Positions 1-6,093 of a DNA stretch of 8,162 nt are shown one piece after another. The notes under the pieces were generated by a model that was not told the DNA's origin, made no database searches, and saw only the letters and a program-made list of their open reading frames with translations. Position 1 is the stretch's first letter, and each line of letters opens with the position of its first letter. The position numbers and the translations under genes were made by a program. The DNA comes from Gemmatimonadota bacterium (GTDB lineage: Bacteria; Gemmatimonadota; Gemmatimonadetes; Longimicrobiales; Gaopeijiaceae), in assembly GCA_007127575.1 (NCBI GenBank), contig SKZC01000472.1, forward strand, positions 1 through 8,162. Direction: 5' to 3'.

Positions 1-234
1 CGCCGGGTTGGCCATGAGTCGGGGTGTGTAGCGCTGGGCCGCCTGGATGGCCGGGCCGAAGTCCTGGAGGCTCGCCCCTGCAAGCTCCTGGGCCCGTTCC
101 GGTTCTCCCGTCGCACCCGACGGTGCCGTGGAGATATCCTCCCCGCGGTCGGCGCAGGCGACCCAGATCAAGGGGGCGACCAGGAAAAGCAGTGCGGCTT
201 TCACACGGCGGATGGGGGGGCGGGACGCGGGCAT
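1..234 (-). CDS. Probable lipoprotein, N-terminal 78 residues only (gene runs off the left edge)
   Basis: The reverse strand is open from an ATG at 234 to the window edge, giving 78 codons with no stop. The start is supported by a strong GGAGG site 8 bases upstream (241-247). The N-terminus has a basic n-region (RPPIRRVK), a hydrophobic stretch (AALLFLVAPLIWVA) and then Cys27 followed by a polar, Glu/Asp/Ser/Pro-rich linker (DRGEDISTAPSG). This is the layout of a type II (lipoprotein) signal peptide. The lipobox WVAC is imperfect because Trp replaces the usual Leu at -3. The visible mature part continues with a helix-like segment ending in RYTPRLMANPA. That ending faintly recalls the N-terminus of secreted trypsin-like or uncharacterised proteins in high-GC bacteria, but this is only an impression and no catalytic motif lies inside the window. 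The gene is divergent from the DUF481 gene. Function is not assigned. Confidence 0.72.
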   Translation of the reverse strand, partial: MPASRPPIRRVKAALLFLVAPLIWVACADRGEDISTAPSGATGEPERAQELAGASLQDFGPAIQAAQRYTPRLMANPA

Positions 235-566
235 GGGGTGAACCTCCGGCCGCTGCAGGTTTCCGGAAATCGCACCCTGGAGTTCCCAGGAGCGCATAGG
301 TACAGGATAGTGCCTGGGACGGCGCCATGGCCAGTATCTTTTGACGGGCTTCGTGGGTTCGGGCACTCCTCCCCTGACTGGGGGGCAAACGGGCCCAAGC
401 CCCCCACCATGCGGTGGGAGGTGGTCCGTCATTGCGGGGTCGCTCTGGTCGCCTGACCTGGACCGCGAGGGGGAACGCGACTTCCCACTGCCGGTGTACC
501 GGTGGGTCGCCATCTCACCCGACCCCGGCGGTGGAATCTCCTTCCCTACGAACCCGGAATCCGACC
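235..566. other. Divergent intergenic region with several inverted repeats
   Basis: This 332-base stretch separates the leftward lipoprotein gene from the rightward DUF481 gene, and I see no convincing gene in it. It must hold promoters for both. A TTGACG hexamer at 341-346 (plus) could be a -35 element, but no good -10 lies 16-18 bases downstream. Three inverted repeats sit on the DUF481 side: 369-385 (6 bp including one G-U, loop TGACT), 403-418 (perfect CCCACC/GGTGGG, loop ATGC) and 484-506 (CCCACTG/CGGTGGG with one G-U, 9-base loop). The last contains the near-palindrome CCGGT-GT-ACCGG at 491-502, which could equally be an operator. None matches a riboswitch class that I recognise by eye. 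Confidence 0.5.
241..247 (-). promoter_or_regulatory. Ribosome binding site of the lipoprotein gene
   Basis: On the reverse strand GGAGGTT precedes the ATG at 234, with 8 bases between GGAGG and the start. This is the strongest Shine-Dalgarno site at the left end of the window and is the main reason for choosing this start. Confidence 0.7.
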
Positions 567-1322
567 ATGCCCCCCGTCCCGTGTGCCCTTCCAATATTCC
601 GAATTCTCCCCTTGCTCTTCGTCCTGATCTGGAGTGGGGTTGCATCTGTTCCTTCCCTGGGCGCGCAGGAGTCCAGGGACTTGGAGGTGACGGCGGATTT
701 CGGCTTCGTGAACGCCACCGGCAACTCGGACGTGACCACGGTGAACGTGGGAGAGGAGGTGGAGGTCGGTCTGGGACCCTGGGGGGTGAACCAGGCCTTT
801 GCGCTGGTCTATGGTCGCACCGACGGAGAGGTGTCAGCCAGCTCCTGGCGTGCCCGCGTTCGGGGAGACCGGACGCTTGGAGGAGGGATTGGGGTATACC
901 TGCTGGCCGCCTTCGATCGGAATACCTTCGCCGGGGTATCTCGGAGATTCGAAGAGAACCTCGGACTCGTTTTCCGGGTTCTCGATTCGGATTCGGACCG
1001 GCTGGAATTCGAAGCCGGCGCCGGTCTCACCCAACAGAAATCCACGACGGGTACCAGCGACTCCTTAGCCTCTGCGCGGCTGGGGAGCACCTACCGCCGC
1101 GGGCTGGGAGAGAGTAGTCATCTCCAGCTCTCATCCGAGCTCCTTCCCAACCTCGAGGACTCTGGAGACCTCCGGGTGAACAGCACCGCCGAGGTGGTGG
1201 CCCCTCTGTCCCAGGTCCTCTCCACGAAACTCTCCTACTCCATCCGCTTCGACCGGCAACCCGAACCCGGCTTTGGGCGGACGGACCGGATCTTCACGGC
1301 GGGGCTTCAGGTGACCCTCTGA
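567..1322 (+). CDS. DUF481-family outer-membrane beta-barrel protein with signal peptide
   Basis: The product has 251 residues. It starts with a signal peptide: a hydrophobic core at about residues 8-28 and a probable cleavage after SLGA (residue 33), before QESRD. The mature protein opens with the segment VTADFGFVNATGNSDVTTVN, where the G-F-x-x-A-T-G-N-S pattern is typical of DUF481 (PF04338, YdiY-like). It then alternates hydrophobic and polar residues as amphipathic strands. Examples are FALVYGRTDGEV, WRARVRGDRTLGGGIGVYLLAAFDRN, RFEENLGLVFRVL and RLEFEAGAGLTQQ. The last strand ends at the C-terminus (IFTAGLQVTL), as in outer-membrane barrels. The family is thought to form small barrels of unclear function. 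The ATG at 567 is chosen because the signal peptide begins there. Its Shine-Dalgarno is weak (GGA at 556-558), and an in-frame GTG at 531 is possible but lacks a site too. The gene stands alone and is convergent with the antiporter gene. Confidence 0.85.
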   Translation: MPPVPCALPIFRILPLLFVLIWSGVASVPSLGAQESRDLEVTADFGFVNATGNSDVTTVNVGEEVEVGLGPWGVNQAFALVYGRTDGEVSASSWRARVRGDRTLGGGIGVYLLAAFDRNTFAGVSRRFEENLGLVFRVLDSDSDRLEFEAGAGLTQQKSTTGTSDSLASARLGSTYRRGLGESSHLQLSSELLPNLEDSGDLRVNSTAEVVAPLSQVLSTKLSYSIRFDRQPEPGFGRTDRIFTAGLQVTL

Positions 1323-1383
1323 AGCAGCTGGCGGTGGCGAAGACCGGGCCTCGGGCCAAGCGGGGTTCAGCCCAAGCCCCCTC

Positions 1384-1400
1384 GCCCTCCATCAGAGGGC
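1384..1400. terminator. GC-rich hairpin between convergent genes, possible terminator
   Basis: GCCCTC and GAGGGC form a perfect 6-bp stem around the loop CATCA. It lies 6 bases beyond the stop of the antiporter gene (1407-1409 on the reverse strand) and 61 bases after the stop of the DUF481 gene. No T-tract follows on either strand, so it is not a textbook intrinsic terminator. It may act in both directions or simply stabilise mRNA 3' ends. The rest of the 84-base gap (1323-1406) shows nothing else. Confidence 0.4.
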
Positions 1401-1406
1401 CCGCCG

Positions 1407-3563
1407 TCAAGTGTTGAACACCACGACGGGACACTTGCTGTCCTGAAGGATCCGTTCCACCCGGGGGCCCAGGAAGAGCTGGCTGGAGCCCGGCCGCACG
1501 CCGGTCCCAAGCAGGATGAGGTCGGAGGCCTTCCTGTCCGCGGTCTCCAGGATCCCACGGTCCGGGGTCTGGGCCACCCGGACGTCGGCGTCGGTGACGA
1601 TTCCCATGGATTCCCCCAGGTCCCGAAGCTCCTCCACCATCTGCTGGGCGATCCCCAGCCGACGGTCCCGGAACCATTCCTGCCGTGGAGTAGAGGAGTC
1701 CATGGACCCTTCGTCTTCGGCCACCACGTTCAGGACCACGATCTCGTCCTCGTCCGGCTCCGCGATGTGGAAGGCGAGCTCCGCAGCGTTACGGGCTTCG
1801 TCCGATCCGTTCGTGGGAACCAGGATCCGGTGGGGGTCCCACTCGGGGGGTACGTACTTACCGTGGACGATGATGGTGGGGCAGGGGGCGCTCCTCACCA
1901 TATGGTCCACCAGTGGGGTGAAGAGGATGCCCTCGCCGCGCTCGCGGCCGGAGGCGCCTAGGACCAGGAGGTGATAATCCTTCGCGGCTTCGTCCAGGAT
2001 CGCGGTTCTGGCGTCATCCGCCTCCAGAACCTTCGTCACCACCTCTCCTTCCGGGAACTGTTTGCTCGCCTCCGCCAGGAAGCTCTGTGCCTGTGCCCGC
2101 TCCCCGGGGGCCGCCACCGTCATGAGGGTGATGGAGAGGGGGTTCTTGCGGTGTAGCCGCTCCAGGAGCGCGGCTTCCACCATCTGGGTGGGGGAGGAGG
2201 TGGAGGGTTGTAGCCGCATGGGAAGGAGGGCCCGGTGTACCCCGGCCACCAAACTGTCTTTGGCGATCTCCTCCTGCTTGAGTCGAGCCGCTTCCTCCTC
2301 TCCCATGGTAACTCTGGCCAGTACCCATCGTAGCGCGAAGGGCGCCATGAGGGAGGTGGCGATGGCCATCACCACAATGACGGAGAACATGTCCTGGCTC
2401 AGGACTCCGAGGGAGAGGCCCACCGTGGCAATGATGATCTCCATGGCCCCCCGGACGTTCAGTCTCGCCCCGAAGCTCAAAGCCGTCCAATGATCCTTCC
2501 CCCCGATGAGACGAGCTCCCAGGTACGTTCCCACCACCTTCCCCAGGGTGGCGATGGCGATGACCACCACGGTGACCACCAGGAGAGTGGGCGTGAAGAG
2601 GCTCTGGACGTTCACCTTGAGCCCGGCCACCGCGAAGAAGATGGGGGCGAAGATTCCCAGAGCCACCGACTCCAACTTCCGGTGGACCTCCTGGGGCAGC
2701 CGGGGCATCTGGCCGAAGATGATTCCGGCCACGAAAGCGCCCAGGATGGCTTCCAGGTGGAGAGCCTGACTGATGGCGCCGAAGGCGAAGGCCACCACCA
2801 CCACCAGGGTGAGGAGGCGGTCGTGGCTGATGAGCTCGTCCTGTACGTGGGCCAGCGCCTTGGCCACGAGCCACCGACCCACGGTGACGCTGAGGCCCAG
2901 GAAGAGGAGGACGCTGAAGACGGTACCGGCCACGCTCCCCACGGTCACGGCATCTCCCGCCGCGATCCCGGCCACGGTGGAGAGCATGATCCACCCGATG
3001 GTGTCATCGCTCATCCCTGCCGCCAGGATCGTCTGCCCCACATCCCGGCGAATGAGGTTCAGGTCCATGAGGACCTTGGCGATGACCGGAATGGCCGAGA
3101 TGGCCATGGCCGTGCCCATGAACAGACTGAACACCAGGCGGGCTTCGGGATCCACCAGGAGGAAGTCCGGCAGGTGCATTCCCAGGAAGAACCCGGTGGC
3201 GAAGGTGACGGCGATTCCGCCCCAGGACACACTCAGGGCGGTTCGGGCGTGCCGCTTGATGAGCTGGAGGTCCGTCTCCAGGCCGGTGATGAGGAGGAGG
3301 AACATGACCCCGATGAGGCTCACCACCTCCAGGAGGTACCCCTGGAGTTCGGTTTGGGGGATGATCCACTCTCCCAGGAGGGGGAATGCGCCGCTGAGAA
3401 GGGAAGGGCCCAGGAGGATCCCCGCCAGGATCTCTCCCACCACCGCCGGCTGCCCCAATCGCTGGGAGACCTCTCCCAGAGCCCGTGCCGCCAGGAGCAA
3501 GATCCCGACCTGAACGACCAGAACGAGGATGTCGTCGTGGGGTGCCGCGGTGAACACTTCCAT
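1407..3563 (-). CDS. CPA2-type Na+(K+)/H+ antiporter with two C-terminal universal stress protein domains
   Basis: The product has 718 residues. Residues about 10-415 form the membrane exchanger domain (PF00999 type) with roughly 12-13 hydrophobic helices. Family signatures include QPAVVGEILAGILLGPSLL (38-56), GLETDL (94-99) and ISAIPVIAKVLMDLNL (155-170). The ion-site acidic pair Asp186-Asp187 lies in GMSDDTIGW, and GARLNVRGAMEIIIA (365-379) has Arg371 where relatives carry a basic residue. The Asp-Asp pair resembles Na+/H+ exchangers of the NapA/GerN kind rather than the Gln-Asp of KefC. There is no TrkA-N domain. Instead, two UspA-like domains follow (about 441-568 and 578-716), each ending in a CP-x-x-(I/V)-(V/F) strand. 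Their nucleotide loops are degenerate: LGASGRERGEGILFTP and LGTGVRPGSSQLFLGP have Pro where Ser/Thr is expected. The likely role is cation/proton exchange for pH or salt homeostasis with cytoplasmic sensing by the USP pair. The start ATG at 3563 has an AGAAGGA site 10 bases upstream. The gene is divergent from citrate synthase. Confidence 0.93.
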   Translation of the reverse strand: MEVFTAAPHDDILVLVVQVGILLLAARALGEVSQRLGQPAVVGEILAGILLGPSLLSGAFPLLGEWIIPQTELQGYLLEVVSLIGVMFLLLITGLETDLQLIKRHARTALSVSWGGIAVTFATGFFLGMHLPDFLLVDPEARLVFSLFMGTAMAISAIPVIAKVLMDLNLIRRDVGQTILAAGMSDDTIGWIMLSTVAGIAAGDAVTVGSVAGTVFSVLLFLGLSVTVGRWLVAKALAHVQDELISHDRLLTLVVVVAFAFGAISQALHLEAILGAFVAGIIFGQMPRLPQEVHRKLESVALGIFAPIFFAVAGLKVNVQSLFTPTLLVVTVVVIAIATLGKVVGTYLGARLIGGKDHWTALSFGARLNVRGAMEIIIATVGLSLGVLSQDMFSVIVVMAIATSLMAPFALRWVLARVTMGEEEAARLKQEEIAKDSLVAGVHRALLPMRLQPSTSSPTQMVEAALLERLHRKNPLSITLMTVAAPGERAQAQSFLAEASKQFPEGEVVTKVLEADDARTAILDEAAKDYHLLVLGASGRERGEGILFTPLVDHMVRSAPCPTIIVHGKYVPPEWDPHRILVPTNGSDEARNAAELAFHIAEPDEDEIVVLNVVAEDEGSMDSSTPRQEWFRDRRLGIAQQMVEELRDLGESMGIVTDADVRVAQTPDRGILETADRKASDLILLGTGVRPGSSQLFLGPRVERILQDSKCPVVVFNT

Positions 3564-3573
3564 GAAGGCGAGT

Positions 3574-3580
3574 TCCTTCT
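3574..3580 (-). promoter_or_regulatory. Ribosome binding site of the antiporter gene
   Basis: On the reverse strand AGAAGGA lies 10 bases before the ATG at 3563. The spacing is slightly long but acceptable. It supports this start, and the family's first helix begins a few residues later. Confidence 0.55.
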
Positions 3581-3820
3581 TCTGGATTGAGATAACGTGT
3601 CAACGGGTCCGTGCTCCGGACTCCTTCCTGCCGGACCGTCGTCACTCCCGAGGTCCGCGAACCCGGTTCAACCCCCCGAGTTCCGGGCGGGCCTCGCCGG
3701 CCCGGGGACGATGCCTCAAGAGCGGTGGCCCGAACCCCTGCACCCGTACTATGTTATGGCCCGCTCCGCGGGGAGGCCTGGGGAAGCGTACGTGATACGG
3801 GAACCGATGCATATCGATAC

Positions 3821-3827
3821 GGAGGAG
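3821..3827 (+). promoter_or_regulatory. Ribosome binding site that fixes the citrate synthase start
   Basis: GGAGGAG is followed by CAC and the ATG at 3831, placing GGAGG 5 bases from the start. The in-frame ATG at 3807 has no such site, so 3831 is preferred. It also gives the usual length for the family. Confidence 0.75.
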
Positions 3828-3830
3828 CAC

Positions 3831-5144
3831 ATGGCTGAAGGCGGCACCGAAAACCAGGACACCCTCACCATCCGCGACAACCGGACGGGCCGGGAGTACG
3901 AACTCGAGATCCTGGAAGGGGACGTGGTGCGGGCCATGGACCTTCGCCAGATCAAGGTCCAGGACGACGAGTTCGGTATGATGGCCTATGACCCGTCGTT
4001 CATGAATACCGCCTCCACTCGCAGCACCATTACCGAGATCGACGGTGCCAATGGGATCCTCCGGTACCGGGGCTTTCCCATCGAGGAGCTGGCGGAGAAG
4101 TGCAGCTTTCTGGAGGTGGCTCACCTGATTCTGAACGGGGAGCTGCCTACGGAGGACGAGCTGGACGCGTTCGTTCACGAGGTCACGTACCACACCTACG
4201 CCCATCAGAACATCCAGAAGTTGATGCAGGGATTCCGGTACGACGCCCACACCATGGGGATCATGATCTCCTCCATGGCGGCGCTCTCCACCTTCTACCC
4301 GGAGTCCAAAGACGTCCACGATCCCGAAGTCCGTTGGAACCAGATCGTCCGCATCGTGGCGAAGATGCCCACCCTGGCGGCTTTCGCCTACCGCCATCAC
4401 CGAGGGCTTCCCTACGTGTACCCGGAGAATGAGCTCTCCTACACGGCGAACTTCCTGAACATGCTCTTCCGGATTGGTGTCCGGGACTACGAACCGAACC
4501 CGGTACTGGAACGGGCCTTGGACATCCTGTTCATCCTCCACGCGGATCATGAGCAGAACTGCTCCACCACGGCGATGCGGGTCATCGGAAGCTCCCTTTC
4601 GGATCCCTACTGTGCCCTCTCTGGGGCTATGGCGGCCCTGTACGGCCCCCTTCACGGAGGGGCGAACGAAGCCGTCCTTCGGATGCTCACCGAGATCGGG
4701 GACGTGAAGAATATCCCGGACTTCATGGAGAGCGTGAAGCGGGGGGAGCGGCGCCTCATGGGCTTCGGACACCGCGTGTACAAGGCCTATGATCCCCGGG
4801 CCAGCATCATCAAGACCACGGCCCACGAGGTCTTCGAGGTCACCGGGAAGAACCCGCTTCTGGATATTGCTCTGGAGCTGGAGAAGATCGCACTCCAGGA
4901 AGAGTACTTCGTCTCCCGAAACCTCTATCCCAACGTGGACTTCTACTCCGGGCTCATCTATCAGGCCATGGGCTTCCCGGTAGAAATGTTCCCGGTCCTC
5001 TTCGCCATCCCCCGGTCGGTGGGCTGGCTGGCCCAGTGGCAGGAGATGCTGGAAGACAAGGAGCAGAGGATCGCCCGGCCCCGCCAGGTCTACGTCGGGG
5101 AGGGAGAGCGATCCTGGGTCCCCATTTCCGAGCGGGGCTCCTGA
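3831..5144 (+). CDS. gltA: Citrate synthase, type II (hexameric bacterial type)
   Basis: The product has 437 residues, close to E. coli GltA (427). The enzyme condenses acetyl-CoA and oxaloacetate to citrate at the entry to the TCA cycle in the cytosol. The small N-terminal beta domain of type II enzymes is present (TLTIRDNRTGREYELEILEG, near residues 11-30). Next come GILRYRGFPIEELAEK, the HADHEQN segment (His237, His240), GPLHGGANE with catalytic His275, the substrate loop MGFGHRVYKAYDPRA (His314, Arg315), and NVDFYSG with catalytic Asp370. The C-terminal IARPRQVYVG segment is also typical. Compared from memory with E. coli GltA, several NADH-site residues are kept (Tyr156, Arg174, Lys178 for Tyr145, Arg163, Lys167). 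Others differ: Tyr120 and Tyr123 for Arg109 and Met112, and Val217 for the reactive Cys206. A GGAGG site fixes the start. The MBL hydrolase gene follows after 13 bases. A 2-methylcitrate synthase is less likely, given the beta domain and length. Confidence 0.96.
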   Translation: MAEGGTENQDTLTIRDNRTGREYELEILEGDVVRAMDLRQIKVQDDEFGMMAYDPSFMNTASTRSTITEIDGANGILRYRGFPIEELAEKCSFLEVAHLILNGELPTEDELDAFVHEVTYHTYAHQNIQKLMQGFRYDAHTMGIMISSMAALSTFYPESKDVHDPEVRWNQIVRIVAKMPTLAAFAYRHHRGLPYVYPENELSYTANFLNMLFRIGVRDYEPNPVLERALDILFILHADHEQNCSTTAMRVIGSSLSDPYCALSGAMAALYGPLHGGANEAVLRMLTEIGDVKNIPDFMESVKRGERRLMGFGHRVYKAYDPRASIIKTTAHEVFEVTGKNPLLDIALELEKIALQEEYFVSRNLYPNVDFYSGLIYQAMGFPVEMFPVLFAIPRSVGWLAQWQEMLEDKEQRIARPRQVYVGEGERSWVPISERGS

Positions 5145-5157
5145 GGGCCTCTTTCTG

Positions 5158-6093
5158 ATGGCGGACACGGAACCGATCCAGGTGGGAGGGATCCTCTCCC
5201 TGGATGTGGAGCACCTAGGGTTGCCCGGTGCCATCTGCGCGTATGTGGTGGAGGGGCCGGAGCCCGCGCTGGTGGATCCCGGGCCTACGCCGGCCCTCCC
5301 GCGACTGAAGGATCGCCTGCGGGAGGTGGGTTTTCCCCCGGAAGACCTCCGGCACATCCTCCTCACCCACGTGCACCTGGATCATGCCGGCTCCACCGGG
5401 CATCTGGCCAGGGAGTTCCCCGCGCTCACGGTCCACGTCCACGAGGACGGAGCCCCCCACATGGCGGATCCCGAGAGGCTCGTCCGAAGCACCCGACGGA
5501 CCTTCGGTGAGGCCCACGACCGACTCTGGGGGGAGGTAGTACCGATTCCGTCCCACCAGATCCGAGGTTGGCGGCCCGGCGACGAGCGGCCCGTTCCTGG
5601 GATCCGTCCCCTTCCGACTCCAGGACACATCGCTCATCATCTCGCCTTCGAAGCCGAAGGTCACGGTGTCCTTTTCACCGGGGACTCGCTGGGGATCATC
5701 CTGGGGCCCGATGCCCCCACCCATCCTCCCACTCCTCCTCCGGCGGTGGATCTGGCGGCGTGGGAGGATACCCTGACCCGGACGCTGGCGCCGGTGGAGG
5801 TGGACGCCTTCGGCGTGACGCACTTCGGGTTGCACCGGGGCCTTCACGCCCGCCGGGAGGAGCTCCGAACCCGTCTGCTGGAACTGGCGGAGCGGGTGCG
5901 GGAAGCCCTGGCACGGGGGGATGAGGAGGACCGGGAGCGGTATGACCGAGAGGTGGTGGAGCGCCTCTCCCCTCACGTATCCGACGAGCGGGTGCCTCGA
6001 TACTTCAGCACCTTCCCCGCCGCATCGGATTGGGACGGGATGCGGTTCTTCCTGGAACGGAATCCGGACTGGAAGCCCGTCGAGCTAGCGTGA
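5158..6093 (+). CDS. Metallo-beta-lactamase-fold hydrolase (glyoxalase II-like), substrate unknown
   Basis: The product has 311 residues. The full set of MBL metal ligands is visible: HVHLDH (His71, His73, Asp75, His76), His157 in TPGH, Asp176 in TGDS and His222 in THFG. The fold begins with GAICAYVVEGPEPALVDPGP (24-43), as in the glyoxalase II / YcbL-like branch, so a dinuclear zinc or iron hydrolase acting on a thioester or other ester is likely. A Pro-rich loop (184-196) precedes the last ligand. A charged helical C-terminal region (about 228-311) follows and may form the substrate lid. No signal peptide is seen, so it is cytoplasmic. The start is 13 bases after the gltA stop, with GAGGG overlapping that stop as a possible ribosome site. 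Co-transcription with gltA is likely. Its 3' end overlaps the convergent MFS gene by 9 bases. The true substrate cannot be read from the sequence. Confidence 0.9.
   Translation: MADTEPIQVGGILSLDVEHLGLPGAICAYVVEGPEPALVDPGPTPALPRLKDRLREVGFPPEDLRHILLTHVHLDHAGSTGHLAREFPALTVHVHEDGAPHMADPERLVRSTRRTFGEAHDRLWGEVVPIPSHQIRGWRPGDERPVPGIRPLPTPGHIAHHLAFEAEGHGVLFTGDSLGIILGPDAPTHPPTPPPAVDLAAWEDTLTRTLAPVEVDAFGVTHFGLHRGLHARREELRTRLLELAERVREALARGDEEDRERYDREVVERLSPHVSDERVPRYFSTFPAASDWDGMRFFLERNPDWKPVELA

Larger units (their letters stand above)
3564..3830. other. Divergent promoter region between antiporter and citrate synthase
   Basis: This 267-base stretch has no gene of its own. The citrate synthase frame stays open back to 3597, but those residues look random and no start there has a ribosome site. 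On the plus strand TACTATGTTAT at 3747-3757 is the most AT-rich spot and a possible -10 (4 of 6 matches), with no clear -35. On the minus strand a perfect TTGACA lies at 3598-3603, without a -10 at normal spacing. A strong GC hairpin (CGGGCC/GGCCCG, loop TCGCC) occupies 3688-3704, and an alternative overlapping pairing (3683-3688 with 3700-3705) is also possible. The heptamer GATACGG occurs twice just before the start codon (3793-3799 and 3816-3822). Confidence 0.45.

Noticed and set aside
414..566. N-terminal extension of the DUF481 protein to an ATG at 414
   Set aside because: It would place about 51 non-hydrophobic residues before a clear signal peptide, and that ATG is not preceded by a convincing ribosome site.
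235..566. Known riboswitch (cobalamin, SAM, glycine, c-di-GMP) before the DUF481 gene
   Set aside because: I could not match the conserved core sequences of these classes. Only generic GC hairpins are visible.
2014..2994. A 326-codon reverse-strand frame within the antiporter gene
   Set aside because: It is an out-of-frame reading of the same strand, rich in Gly, Pro, Arg and His, with no domain. The antiporter frame is unambiguous across the whole stretch, so no frameshift is implied.
2490..3590. A 366-codon plus-strand open frame opposite the antiporter gene
   Set aside because: It is a shadow of the antiporter coding strand. Its low-complexity His/Glu/Asp/Gly-rich translation reflects antisense hydrophobic codons, not a real protein.
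3598..3603. Perfect TTGACA on the reverse strand as -35 of the antiporter promoter
   Set aside because: The -10 position 17 bases downstream reads AGAAGG, which overlaps the ribosome site, so it does not form a plausible sigma-70 promoter.
3597..3830. In-frame N-terminal extension of citrate synthase up to 78 residues
   Set aside because: The upstream residues look random, none of the earlier ATGs (3597, 3711, 3756, 3807) has a ribosome site, and the GGAGGAG at 3821-3827 points to the ATG at 3831.
3642..5366. A 574-codon open frame on the reverse strand opposite citrate synthase
   Set aside because: It mirrors a highly conserved gene in a GC-rich genome, where antisense frames rarely contain stops. 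The translation has no recognisable domain and is rich in Arg, Gly, Pro and His.
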